Origin: Calliphora vicina | Taxonomy: Eukaryota; Arthropoda; Insecta; Diptera; Calliphoridae | Direction of reading: 5' to 3' | NCBI RefSeq assembly: GCF_958450345.1 | Contig: NC_088780.1 | Location: 125,812,226 to 125,876,225 of the forward strand | Length of the DNA stretch: 64,000 nt | Shown here: one piece after another, positions 42,201-48,486 of the stretch | How the letters are laid out: every line of letters begins with the position of its first letter | Numbering within the stretch: position 1 is the first letter of the stretch | The notes under the pieces: generated by a model | Seen by the model: only the letters and a program-made list of their open reading frames with translations | Told to the model about the DNA's origin: nothing | Database searches by the model: none | Translations under genes and position numbers: made by a program

Positions 42201-45200
42201 AAACTTGAAAGAAATATATCTTAAACCTTGAGAAATTTTGTAATAATATCTCTAATAGTTTCTGAGATACCAATTATTTCCAAAAAAAAGGTTATAAACC
42301 ACTGTGCAATGTATTTTTACTTATTCTAACGTTTTGTATTAAAATCAAAATTTTTGTAAAAATTGGACTTGATACATTTGCTCACTAAGCTAACGATATA
42401 CGATTTTCTATGCCTTTTATTGGGAATTTCTAACAATCATTAGAACGAATTTCATTTAAGAAATCTTCTCAATTTTATAGGATATTTATTGTAAGGCAAA
42501 TCTCTTTTAATCGTATTTTAAAATGCTGACCAAAACTTGTTTTAAATTTTTTTTACTCTCACTCTAAATAGTTATTACTTAGCACGAATATCACGAATTT
42601 TTTTAGGTTATTAAATAATTAAAAATTTAACAGAATGGTGAAACACAAATAAAAAAAGCCCCTAGTTGTTTGTATAAATAAAAACAAAATAATAATTAAG
42701 TGTTTGAATAAAAACGTGAAACAGGATTGAACAAATAACGAGAGTGTCATTTTTATGTTTTATAACAATGTTATTGTTTTTTTTTGTAGTATAATTTTTT
42801 GTTTAGCTTGCTTGTGTGTTTTGGACTGAAATAAAAAATCTCTTACCATTTGATGGACCAGCGTAGGCAATTATTAAAGCTGTCAGCAGGAGTGAACCCA
42901 ACACAATGCCAGCCACTAGGAGGGCACGTTTTTGTGAACATACAGCGACGCCATTGCGTGTTTGTCGGCCACCACTAGATTCACCACCTGTAACAAAACG
43001 AAATAAAGGAATATAACAATATTTGCAATTAAAAATTTATGATTGTCGAAATAAAAAAAAATAAAGTATTTCTTCACCTGCTGACTACAATAAATTTAAA
43101 TTGCTTTGGGAGTTATTTAAAAATTATGAGTAAATATTAATAATTTATCATTTTTATGGATTATGTCTATTTTTTACGGCTTTTATAATTTAATGTGCTT
43201 AGTTATGATTTAAGAAAAAATTCACTAAATATTTTATTTATTAAAAAACTTGATTATTTCAATGAAGTTCTAAGGTCTATAGACTTAAATAAATTATTAA
43301 ATTATTAGGCTTTTCCATACCATTTTATAAATGAAAGTTTCTTTTAAACTAAAAATTACAGATTCATGCTAACTTTTTTATCTGCCCCTTATAGAAACCA
43401 GCTGATACTCCCTGAATTTCTCATACTTTCCTTCTGCAAAATCAACAGACTGGCGATAGTACTGAAATGTTTTAGTTCAGAAATGTAATACATTTTTCTG
43501 TTATATAGAATTTGAAAATTATTTTATTTTATTCATATCAGCGTAGATTTTTTTATTGCAAATCATTTATAAAAATACTTTTACACATAAGACTTTTTAT
43601 AAAAAATACTGTTATACTGAATATTTCTCTAGAAAATATGTTTATGCTGAAGATTTTCTATAAATATTACTGTTATATTGAAGATTTTCTATAGAAAATA
43701 ATGTTATACTGAAGATATCCTATAAAAAACCACTTATATACAATATTTTCTATAGAATATTCTTTTATAATGATGATCTATAGAAACTACTGTTATACAC
43801 AAGATATTCTATAGAAAATACTGTTATACACAAGATTTTTTATAGCAATTGAGGTTATATTGAAGAATTTCTATAAAAAAATACTGTTATACACAAGATT
43901 TTTTATAGAAATTGCTATTATATTGAAGAATTTCTTTAAAAAATACTTTTTTAGCTGTTATATTGATTAATTTATATATAAAATACTGTTATACTGATGA
44001 TTTTCTGTAAAAACACTGTTATACACAATATTTTCTTTAGAAGATAATATTATAATGAAGATTTTCTATAGAATATACTGTTATTGAAGAATTTCCATGA
44101 AATTCAGTATAATAGTATTTTCTATAGCAAATACTATTATACTGAAGCTATTTCATGGAAAATGTATAAAATTTCTTCAGTATAATAATATTTACTGTTA
44201 TCTGAAGATTTCTATATTACATAATATTATACTAAAGATTTTCCTATAAAAAGCACTGTTATATACAATATTTTCTATGAAATATTAAGTTATAATGATG
44301 ATTTTCTGTAGAAAATACAGTTATACACAAGATTTTTTATAGCAATTGAAGTTATATAGAAGAATTTCTATAAAAAATACTTTTATTTCTATAGGAAATA
44401 CCTTTTTACTAATGGTTTTCTATAGAAAAAGCTGTTATATTGAATAATTTCTATATAAAATACAGTTATACACAATATTTTCTTTAGAAGATAATGTTAT
44501 AATGAGGATTTTCTATAGAAAATATTGTTATATTGCAGACTTTCTATTGAAAATATTGTTATATTGCAGACTTTCTATTGCAATTATTGTTATATTGGCC
44601 ATTTTTTTTATATTGAACAGTGTTTAAAAAACTAGACTACAAGTAGCAGTAGCAACGAAAAAACACAAGTAGTCTAGTTAAAAAATTAATAAAAACTCGG
44701 AGTCAATAATTACTACTACTACTGCTACCTTCACATTTTGGTAGCAGTAGTTGTAGTAGTACTAATAAAAGAAAAATTTAAAAGTAGCAGAGTAATTTAT
44801 TTTCTATTGCTACCTTAAAAAAGAAAAAGTTTTGATGTAGCAGTCATTAGTTTTTTATTAATTCTGCTACTTTTAAAATTTTGTAGTAATAGAAGTAGCA
44901 GTTGAGGTAGTAGAAGAAGTAGCAGTTAAGTAGCAGTTGAGGTAGCAATAAAATAAGTCAAAAATAAAAATCTTCAGCCAAAAAAGTATATTATGTGTTG
45001 TGAATATATATTTGTGTAAGTTGGTCGTGTTGTAAACAAAAGTTCGGCTTTTTTATTATACACACAGAAAACACGATCTTTCTGTTAGCAACACGAACAT
45101 CTGAGACGAATAAAATCGAATAATTCTTTCAAACTCTCTCAAAACAAAAACAACACACAGTGTTTAATTCTGTCAATTTTGCTTTTATGACTGAAGATTT

Positions 45201-46617
45201 TCTTTTTTGACTACTTTTATTGCTACCTTAACTGCTGCATCAACTGCTACTTTACTGCTACCTTAAAAATTAAAACTCAATATAGAGCAGTAGCAATGAT
45301 TTGTATTTTTATGCTACTACTCCATTTACAATTCATGTTTTATTACTACTGCTCTGTTAAGAGTTTTATATTTTGAAGGTAGCAGTTGTTTTAAAAAAAC
45401 AAGAAAACGAAAAAAGACATACACTTTTTTGAAGCAGTAGTTGTAGCAACAGTTAAAAATTTGTTAGTTATCGTAGCTTTTTAAACACTGATATTGAATA
45501 GATAATACTATTATACGGAAGCTATTATATGGAACATGCTGATATAATTAAGATTTTCTATAGAAAGTACTGTTATATTGAAGAATTCCCCTTAAACTAA
45601 AGATTTCTATAGAAAATGTATTGGAAATTGTCTATAGAATTTCAATAGAAATTACTGTTATATTAAAGAATTCTCACTTAAATTTCTGTTATACTAAAGA
45701 TTTCCATAGAAAATAGTGTTATAATACTGATAAACTACACGCAGAGAAAAAATATAATTGGGCATGGTTACTGTAATCATTTAAATAGTGTTACAAGATT
45801 TTTAACAATATTATAGTCACAGTAACAATTTCCATGATTGTGGTAACCATAATATGGTTAATTTATGATTCACATGATTGTATCAACCATATATATGGTT
45901 ACAGTAAACAAATATATGTTTGTGGCAACCATATTTATTATGAATAATTTTATCATAATATGTTGTTCTCAGATTATGATAAGAATTAAGCCGAGAGCAA
46001 CATAATATGATAAGTCCTTCATCATATGAATGGTTGTCACAAACATATAATTGTTTACTGTAACCATATATATGGTTGATACAATCATGTGAATCGTAAA
46101 TTAACCATATTATGGTTACCACAATCATGGAAATAGTTACAGTGACTATAATATTGTTAAAAAACTTGTAACAATATTGAAATGGTTACAGTAACCATAC
46201 CCAACTATATTTTTTCTTCAAGACTTTCTATAGAAAACGGTATTTTTATAGACAATTTTTTGATATAGAGTATTTTCTATAAACAAAATATAAAAGTATT
46301 TTATATAGAAATTCTATTTCTATAGAAAATTATCACAATACTGTTATTTTGTATAGAAATTTAAATTTGTCCTATTGCATAAATATAATAATACGGAAAA
46401 TTATTTGAAATTATCAAATGAGTCGCGGCAGTGCTACGGTACTTTTGAATATGAAATAATATGATCGTATCAACTAAGCTCAGATCAGTCTTTCTTAAAA
46501 TGTTAAATAATTTTATTAAATAAATAATTTTGTTTACACGCCAATATTTTGGCAACACCTTTACTATAATTTACCTGATAAAAAAGCACAATCATCCAAA
46601 TCTGGATCATTTGTCAT
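9073..46617 (-). CDS. M1-family aminopeptidase homologue, catalytically dead, type II membrane protein (14 exons)
   Basis: The exons, in transcript order, are 46617-46575, 42987-42847, 24785-24597, 21345-21263, 20982-20771, 17889-17709, 17645-16779, 16698-16540, 16474-16156, 13881-13739, 12886-12624, 9878-9749, 9655-9284 and 9222-9073. All have AG/GT borders and compatible phases, and together give 3252 nt (1083 aa plus TAA). Residues 36-57 form one hydrophobic helix after a short basic tail, so the protein should be type II. Family landmarks are FPCFDEP at 239-245, WLWEG at 508-512 and WIKVNARQSGYYRV from 742 (start of the ERAP1-like C-terminal domain). GAMEN is replaced by NIISS (453-457), HExxH by EAIVR (488-492) and the catalytic Tyr by Ile570; only the third zinc ligand, Glu511, remains. 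Many NxT/S sequons fit an extracellular ectodomain. The open frame argues for a functional pseudo-enzyme (binding or scaffold role, inferred). The substrate or partner is unknown. Confidence 0.93.
9284..9655 (-). CDS. Exon 13: ERAP1-like domain
   Basis: This 124-codon exon encodes VVYTGSILSGEYIYWQHCWE through LLRALGRTKDAWLQNRLLSH and an alpha-solenoid stretch ending KFDYDE. It matches the conserved pattern vyc.gi..g....w......y......e...ll.aLgc..d...l...l. The acceptor is CAACAG and the donor GTAAGT. Confidence 0.94.
9749..9878 (-). CDS. Exon 12: ERAP1-like domain
   Basis: This exon encodes RLMRPEVLLASVLWEDIDSI and a hydrophobic helix, with the sequon NGT before VPPNLRE. It corresponds to the family segment R..vl..ac..........f..w.....ip.nlr. 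The acceptor is TCTAG and the donor GTAAAA. Confidence 0.9.
10067..10397 (+). mobile_element. Non-autonomous Helitron-like element (intron 11)
   Basis: It starts TCTATATATATATAAAAATG. Near the end it has the GC-rich block ACCGGGCGAAGCCGGGGC, followed by CAACTAC (Helitrons normally end CTAG/CTRR). The interior shows cgtgagaacggctgga and gatttggctg, which I know from insect Helitrons. There is no coding capacity. The 3' CTAC departs from the canonical end. Confidence 0.65.
10434..11605. repeat. Foldback-like repeat D, partial, with internal 145-bp duplication
   Basis: The left start (ctggtctga block at 10440-10545) matches both ends of the element at 14051-15947. Positions 10835-11130 hold two copies of a 145-bp unit (gtaaataaagctct through aatagttcttaagaag). 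Positions 11270-11600 carry the same material inverted, with the palindrome centre near 11200. Confidence 0.65.
11711..12121. mobile_element. 411-bp MITE (intron 11)
   Basis: The terminal inverted repeats of about 30 bp begin AAGGTATTTATAGACGGCAA, with the matching inverse ending at 12121. The flanks are TT on the left and TTAA-like on the right. It has no coding capacity. Confidence 0.8.
12179..12306. mobile_element. 128-bp palindromic MITE (intron 11)
   Basis: It has 27-bp perfect inverted ends starting GGAAAATTACACTCTGATTT, around an A/T-only core. It could form a hairpin. Confidence 0.75.
12624..12886 (-). CDS. Exon 11: ERAP1-like alpha-helical domain
   Basis: This exon encodes DRLGLVSDAFTLCHANLLPC and YLPSETNWGPMALALRHLEK. 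It matches the family pattern R..l..Daf.la....l......l..yL..E..y.pw. It ends in phase 2 (ACC AG) before a GTGAGT donor. Confidence 0.93.
13113..13213. mobile_element. About 100-bp foldback MITE (intron 10)
   Basis: The arms read CATAGAGAAATATACATAGA and, inverted, end at 13213. The centre holds acctaactcagttgtcaaaa, also found in the arms of the element at 31535-32440, so the two are related. Confidence 0.7.
13739..13881 (-). CDS. Exon 10: start of ERAP1-like C-terminal domain
   Basis: This exon encodes VIFNVAENVKWIKVNARQSG and YYRVLYNDDNWANIIEDLS. It is a close match to the M1 hallmark W.k.N....GyYRV.Yd...w. The acceptor is TACAG and the donor GTAAGT. Confidence 0.95.
14999..15147. mobile_element. 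149-bp palindromic MITE nested in the 1.9-kb element
   Basis: It has 30-bp near-perfect inverted ends starting AAAGCTGAATTCACCCATGA. The core is also palindromic (poly-T, tatatgta, then its inverse). No clear target duplication was found. Confidence 0.8.
15160..15835 (+). repeat. Degenerate tandem array, unit 120-150 bp
   Basis: Units contain acgtccatg, ttggccaaacc(c)tgta and aataacctaa blocks. The unevenness of spacing suggests an old array. Confidence 0.65.
16156..16474 (-). CDS. Exon 9: linker and beta-sandwich domain
   Basis: This exon begins DMMSLWTHQSGFPLLTVTKL, the family motif (mw..Q.G.Pvv.v). It then carries a second inserted linker rich in Asn, Thr, Ala and Pro (around residues 670-702), followed by MKWIFPITYVTD and NNQTETLWMQNVDG. 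I take the GTAAGA donor directly after GATG, because this is what keeps the phase with exon 10. Reading through would add intron sequence. Confidence 0.9.
16540..16698 (-). CDS. Exon 8: end of catalytic-like domain
   Basis: This 53-codon exon in phase 0 encodes TAAIFSMLHTAIGEDRFRSC and then LGGFLKLNRFKTAEPLDLW. It matches the M1 helix pattern ..v..ML...lGed.Fr.gl..yl..h.f..a...dLw. The flanking introns are short (80 and 65 bases). Confidence 0.93.
16779..17645 (-). CDS. Exon 7: degenerate catalytic domain with Ser/Thr-rich insert
   Basis: This is the largest exon (289 codons, residues 284-572). Residues 314-400 form a low-complexity insert rich in Thr, Asn, Gln and Lys (including MSTTTTTVSPS), with several glycosylation sequons; typical M1 enzymes lack it here. 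After it come KVDFVALPSL, then NIISSLGL where active enzymes have GAMENWGL, then EAIVRQFFG where they have HELxHQWFG. WLWEGL keeps Glu511. DFFIQK ends the exon, with Ile570 at the position of the catalytic Tyr. Confidence 0.94.
17709..17889 (-). CDS. Exon 6: conserved M1 core with FPCFDEP
   Basis: This exon encodes RLLAATVFRPNGARKAFPCF and then DEPHIRAPFRISV. It is the most recognisable M1 block (family: T.f.p.dAR.aFPCfDEP..KA.F). The structural core is therefore well conserved although the active site downstream is not. The donor is GTAAGT. Confidence 0.96.
18420..18570 (+). repeat. Fragment of repeat family B
   Basis: It holds gatttccggaagtgggcctt and atatgggagctatgacta blocks found in the fuller copies at 22.5 kb and 31.7 kb. 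Confidence 0.6.
19380..20530 (+). repeat. Fused repeats: family B-like piece joined to family A copy 2
   Basis: Positions 19390-19495 match the 4180-4350 piece. Near 19815 the sequence passes from gtgggtatacaagcttcggc into the family A block aagtttgtcattccgtttgt, and runs to the A-type end at 20530. The junction lacks the usual A start, so this copy is truncated. Confidence 0.65.
20771..20982 (-). CDS. Exon 5: M1 N-terminal beta-domain
   Basis: This exon encodes AIVPLGNRGSSVIKI through LNPEPEGFYVDQYESS. It carries the family signature of a hydrophobic strand, then L.l.Y.g.l....GfY.s.Y. The acceptor is TTGCAG and the donor GTAAGT. It ends in phase 2, joined to exon 6 as an Arg codon. Confidence 0.93.
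21263..21345 (-). CDS. Exon 4: M1 N-terminal beta-domain
   Basis: This 83-nt exon encodes GQVTIDLFIEKETNFIVLHI and then QDLNVTEK. It matches the family segment G.v.i.l.v...t..ivlH...l.i. The acceptor is TAAAG and the donor GTGGGT; the exon ends in phase 0. Confidence 0.92.
21590..21985 (-). pseudogene. Relic of an unclassified transposon gene (same family as 26695-27726)
   Basis: On the minus strand, short pieces in shifting frames resemble the relic at 27 kb (GLMKQ, a lysine-alanine-leucine stretch, then GPCF-like). The nucleotide blocks cgctgcttctaaatcatt and acatggaccagtt are shared. It is heavily frameshifted and non-functional. Confidence 0.5.
22523..23040 (+). repeat. Repeat family B, long copy (intron 3)
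   Basis: It begins aacaagtaagaaagtatagt, contains tggtcggtcaagcccgac-type, gggccttatatgggagctat and ctcagaaagtgatcctgagc blocks, and stops before the usual closing gggtata. Confidence 0.75.
23130..23470. repeat. CGAATAA-motif repeat (intron 3)
   Basis: It starts TAGGGTATTC and is followed by 150 bases made largely of CGAATAA/TTATTCG units. It resembles the terminal zones of the elements at 673-3278 and 47612-48420 in style but uses another motif. No matching right end was found. Confidence 0.5.
23890..24543 (-). repeat. Repeat family B, near-complete inverted copy (intron 3)
   Basis: In plus orientation it starts gattataccctacaccacca and ends cttatttgttt, i.e. the inverse of the family B ends. 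It carries the gtccgtctggctggc block and ends 54 bases before exon 3. Confidence 0.75.
24597..24785 (-). CDS. Exon 3: juxtamembrane stalk and start of M1 N-terminal domain
   Basis: The phase 1 exon starts with a Cys pair (DCSCARK), then a stalk with NVT, NLT and NLT glycosylation sequons. It then reads LPTFVRPLRYMVTIHPNLT, the usual first beta-strand entry of M1 ectodomains (family pattern: LP..v.P.hY.l.l.P.l). The donor is GTATGT. An 18-kb intron separates it from exon 2. Confidence 0.93.
25630..25915 (+). repeat. Single arm of the foldback family at 45738-46217
   Basis: It starts acacgcagagaaaaaatata and follows the 45738 arm through catgattgtggtaa and catgattgtatcaaccata to gccgagagcaacataatatg. 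The second arm is missing, so it is a half copy. Confidence 0.7.
26060..26477. mobile_element. 418-bp MITE with AATGCAT duplication
   Basis: It has 25-bp perfect inverted ends reading GAACACATTGAAGACAGCAG and then GCTAC. AATGCAT flanks both sides (26053-26059 and 26478-26484), giving a 7- to 8-bp target duplication. The surrounding 0.9-kb repeat continues across it. Confidence 0.8.
26695..27726 (-). pseudogene. Relic of an unclassified insect transposon-associated protein
   Basis: The minus-strand pieces, in order, are DVLSDLIRDLDLSKERSELL (about 27500), FLLGQQSGYT-like text (about 27160), LHLKLGLMKQ then stop then VKVLDKTGPCF (about 27030-26990), AAWKSFVTVVRNFLGN (about 26890), and MSADYCWSITRED ending at TAA 26695. 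I recognise this order from a repeated, uncharacterised protein common in insect genomes, but I cannot name its transposase class. Several stops, frameshifts and a deletion before MSADYCW make it dead. Confidence 0.6.
28171..28919. other. Intron 2 stretch without a supported feature
   Basis: AT-rich sequence with short CA/TG runs; no repeat end or reading frame recognised. Confidence 0.5.
28920..29189. mobile_element. 270-bp MITE with CCCTCCGTTA ends at TTAA (intron 2)
   Basis: The left end is CCCTCCGTTAGTC and the right end inverse is CCCTCCGTTACTC. The right flank is TTAA and the left GTAA, one change from TTAA. Size and ends suit a piggyBac-type non-autonomous element. Confidence 0.65.
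29490..30655. mobile_element. Tigger/pogo-like non-autonomous element, split by a family A repeat
   Basis: The inverted ends are GTAAAACCTTGATAATCCG, typical of insect Tigger/pogo termini (CAGTAAAACCT.GATAATCCG). Subterminal copies of taatccggattat occur at 29531 and 30560. Positions 29684-30393 are an inserted repeat family A copy. No transposase remains. Confidence 0.7.
29684..30393 (-). repeat. Repeat family A, copy 3 (full length, inverted)
   Basis: In plus orientation it starts aacaagtaagagagctatat and ttcggctgtgccgaa, and ends acgaaggtgaagggtata. It contains cagacggacagacagatgg. It looks complete and sits inside the Tigger-like element. Confidence 0.8.
30755..31290 (+). repeat. Repeat family A, diverged copy 4
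   Basis: It starts ttatacccctcgccatgg and follows the A order (aagtttgtcattccgtttgt, then ccatgtccgtctgtccgtct, then tggacctacaatgggtcaaa). It is truncated before the palindromic end. Confidence 0.7.
31535..32440. mobile_element. Foldback element split by a family B repeat (intron 2)
   Basis: The arms (31535-31672 and 32335-32440) are inverted copies carrying ctcctg.ca, acctaactcagttgtcaaa and ctcaccacttagg blocks. The same core sits in the small MITE at 13113-13213. Confidence 0.7.
31674..32334 (+). repeat. Repeat family B, near-complete copy
   Basis: It starts acaagtaagaaagtgtggtt, has a short internal duplication (attttaaagtgattttcgga twice, near 31880 and 31918), and ends ctatggtggtgtagggtata. 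It is inserted in the loop of the foldback. Confidence 0.75.
32441..33534. other. Intron 2 stretch without a supported feature
   Basis: AT-rich, with poly-A and poly-T runs; only low-complexity text seen. Confidence 0.5.
33535..34420. mobile_element. Foldback element F2, copy 1 (intron 2)
   Basis: The two long arms (about 350 bp each) are inverted copies. Outer marks are ttacactgtg and ataaccatatacgga; inner marks are aatttttgatttactctct-like and the aactttgc block. A second copy lies at 53872-54684. There is no transposase. Confidence 0.8.
34640..34902. mobile_element. 263-bp MITE, TAA target, PIF/Harbinger-like
   Basis: The inverted ends are GTCCCGGTCCACA and continue through tgtgaaacatttgctgcaaa. 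The flanks are TAA on both sides (34637-34639 and 34903-34905). A 3-bp TWA-like duplication with G-starting ends fits PIF/Harbinger. Confidence 0.75.
34906..36161. other. Intron 2 stretch, no recognised gene
   Basis: A 67-codon frame at 35311-35514 has no family resemblance I can name. The end near 35620 (gtgtggtgtagggtacaatg) looks like a family B tail. Confidence 0.4.
36170..38910 (-). mobile_element. 2741-bp hAT transposon with 8-bp target duplication (intron 2)
   Basis: The terminal inverted repeats are CAGAGAACTGCAA (36170 and, inverted, 38898-38910). The exact 8-bp target duplication ATGTGTAA lies at 36162-36169 and 38911-38918. The transposase reads on the minus strand from 38577. Structural ends are intact although the gene is broken. 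Confidence 0.93.
36992..38577 (-). pseudogene. hAT transposase, broken
   Basis: The ATG is at 38577. A BED-type zinc finger follows (YLYCRTCSKILKY then SNLSRHKC). The DDE core region reads FVTDRGSNVVKALENNVRLN then CSSHLFANV, and the C-terminal dimerisation motif reads WWKLNESSYPLLSKLALQIH then ASSAAAERAFSLAGNVI. Frame breaks occur near 38215 and 38050 (both at A6 runs on the plus strand) and near 37640. A TGA at 37054-37052 replaces what is probably an Arg codon; the frame then continues LGPKSVDSLLFLH to TAA at 36992. Confidence 0.9.
39908..40195 (+). repeat. Two tandem copies of a 144-bp unit
   Basis: The unit starts agttttttgataatagtggg and repeats at 40052 with almost no change; the start of a third (agttttttgg) follows at 40196. 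The near-identity means recent duplication or an assembly artefact. Confidence 0.85.
40196..42846. other. Intron 2 proximal stretch
   Basis: It contains a repeat D fragment near 40530-40690 and a family B-like piece ending gtggtgggtataaaa near 41720. Otherwise it is AT-rich with no gene. Confidence 0.45.
42847..42987 (-). CDS. Exon 2: cytoplasmic linker and transmembrane anchor
   Basis: A clean ACAG acceptor and a GTAAGA donor flank a phase 1 to phase 1 exon. It encodes a Gly/Ser/Arg linker, the basic stop SQKR, and a helix of about 22 residues (ALLVAGIVLGSLLLTALIIA), followed by YAGPSN. Positive charges on the N-terminal side predict type II topology, with the catalytic-like domain outside the cell or in the lumen. 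Confidence 0.92.
43505..44609. repeat. Satellite-like array with palindromic TTTTCTATAGAAAA core (intron 1)
   Basis: Dozens of degenerate units of about 40-45 bases, of the form ctgttatactgaagattttc then tatagaaaata. It continues at 45499-45735 and 46220-46345 beyond two inserted elements. Confidence 0.85.
44618..45490. mobile_element. 873-bp hAT-type MITE with ATATTGAA duplication (intron 1)
   Basis: The inverted ends are CAGTGTTTAAAAA(A/G)CTA. The 8-bp target duplication ATATTGAA is exact (44610-44617 and 45491-45498). The interior is made of dense GTAGCAGTAG-type repeats in both orientations, with no transposase. Both marks place it in the hAT superfamily. It interrupts the satellite array. 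Confidence 0.88.
45499..45735. repeat. Satellite-like array, second segment
   Basis: Units with ttctatagaaa and ctgttatattgaag cores, continuing the array of 43505-44609. Confidence 0.75.
45738..46217. mobile_element. 480-bp foldback element (intron 1)
   Basis: It is almost entirely one inverted repeat. The left arm runs from cagagaaaaaatataattgg through catgattgtggtaaccata, and the right arm from atgattg...ggtaaccat back to aactatattttttc. The centre is near 45985 (gttctcagattatgat). A half copy occurs at 25630-25915. Confidence 0.85.
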
Positions 46618-46706
46618 TTCGATACGTTCACGTCGCCAAACTTTAGAACCTCTCTGACCACCGCCAACGATCGAAATCTTAACGGGGCCACTACCACTCT
46701 GCCTTC
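46575..46706 (-). CDS. Exon 1 (coding part from 46617; 5' limit uncertain)
   Basis: The ATG at 46617-46615 starts MTNDPDLDDCAFLS, an acidic cytoplasmic tail, and the exon ends at a GT donor after 46575 (phase 1). The same frame stays open upstream for about 35 codons (including GPVKISIVGGG and KVWRRERIE) until a TAA. That stretch looks coding, so the true start may lie in a further upstream exon. Possible acceptors are CAG ending at 46707 or at 46699. If so, the cytoplasmic tail is longer and the ATG at 46617 is internal. Confidence 0.75.
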
Positions 46707-46739
46707 CTGCCAATACGTTCGTTTACAATTTTTGCTTAA

Positions 46740-47611
46740 ACGCGACAATTTTGTATAACTTTTATATAACTTATAAAACTTTTTGTTCTTAATTTACAAA
46801 TATCACTGAAATTTAAACTAAAATAAAATATAAAAACACACTTTTTTAAATTTTAAATTTGCTGTAAAATTGTTGCCGTTGATTTCATAAAAAAATGCAT
46901 AAATATTTTATATTAAATGTTCCTTATTTTGCCACATGCCACAGACGAGTTTATGATTTTCATTTATTGGCATAAATTGACACATGAAGTAGCAATGGTT
47001 AAAAGTCATAAAGTTGCCAGTGTTATAAGATGTTAGAAAAAAAAAACAAGTAAATTGAACTTTTATCAATAGACATCTACTTAAGTATCTAGTACTTAGA
47101 GTTCGAAATTTCCCTCTTACATTTTGTACACTGAAGACATTTTCCAGCCACTACCAATAATCAAAACAGTCTTCGTAATTTATTCATGTAACCGTCTTCC
47201 ACCCTGTTTCAAACGAAAATATTCACTGATTATATAGTGTGTGCGGGTCTTTTTTTGGTGCTATTTAAAAGAGATTTTTATTTTACCTTTAAAAAATCAT
47301 AGCAATCTTCTTTTTTTTTCTTGATAGTAAAAATTTTTTTGGTCTCACCCTACAGTTCTGGTGAAAGTGTTCTGAATGTCTGGTCGTGTTGAATCACAAA
47401 TATCCTGTACATAAAGTATACATGTTTCAACTTTGATGGCTATTAACATACTCTCGATTTTACACACATTCAGTGCTTGTTATTGTTGCTTTTTCTAAAA
47501 CAGAACCCATCTACACATTACAACAACAACCTACGAAACAGTAACAATGTTGAAATTTGTTCTTTAAAAACTTCAAATTGTTTGAGGTTGTGCCAAATTT
47601 TGGTTCATGAC
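46740..47611. other. Upstream of exon 1, no feature recognised
   Basis: AT-rich text. No promoter motif convincing enough to call and no reading frame of known type. Confidence 0.4.
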
Positions 47612-48420
47612 TAGGGTTTTTAATTTCCCGACCTTTTTTGATTCCCGGGAATCGGGAAATTTTTTCTACATTCCCGGGTACCCGGCTATTCCCGAAATAT
47701 ATAATGATACTGTAAATTAGGAATATTATAGCCAAATTTCATATAAAAACTTAGTGTTATAATTATTAAACATCAGAGCTTCGAATTAATTAATAAAATT
47801 TGAGCTTAATTCACTAAAATCTTAATCCGTAATTAAAAAATGTCAAGCTTTCATCCATAAATCCGTTCCTAATATTTCATTTTTTAGATTCATTCCAAAG
47901 CCTTTGTTTAAATTGAATTAATTTTAAAGTTAACTAATAACAAAATTTATTGAAGCTTTGAATGATTAAATTTTTGTTAAATCAAATCATTTACAAAATT
48001 AATTGAAAAAATTGTCTTTTTGTACTAGATTTTAATTGAAGAAAAATGTAATCATTTAATAAATTTTTGAAGCTATTTTGTTATGGATTTGAAGAAGAAA
48101 TTTAAAGAAATTAGAATGATTCAATAAGAAATAAATTCTATAAATAATGAATTCTCTTTTTAAATTTTAATACGAAAAAGCCCAAATAAATAATAATAAT
48201 AATAAACGGTCTATTATTGCCAAGATATAAGCAAAAAACTGTAAACAACTTTTCACTGTTTTTTGGTGAAAAAAAAACATAGTTCTAACTTGTTTTCTAT
48301 GTATTTTCGTAAGTTTTTAATTCTTGGGATTCCCGATTAAAAATCCCGGGAATCGGGTAGTGAAAAATTGGCAAAATTCCCGGGAAATTTGTACCGGGAA
48401 TTGCCGAGATAAAAACCCTA
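47612..48420. mobile_element. 0.8-kb element with TAGGGTTTTTA ends and CCCGGGAA-rich termini
   Basis: The left end is TAGGGTTTTTAATTTCCCG and the right end the inverse, TAAAAACCCTA. Both termini carry repeated ttcccgggaatcgggaa-like motifs, and the middle is AT-rich. A similar motif lies near 2610-2690. Confidence 0.6.
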
Positions 48421-48486
48421 ATTGTAATGCAATGAATCTCAAAATGGCGAAAATATAGGAAATATCCGCCGACTTCGGAACATTAG

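Noticed and set aside
46157..46205. Start and stop codons within the foldback at the gene's 5' side as a possible extra exon
   Set aside because: The sequence belongs to an inverted repeat with a second copy elsewhere; no splice sites in phase.
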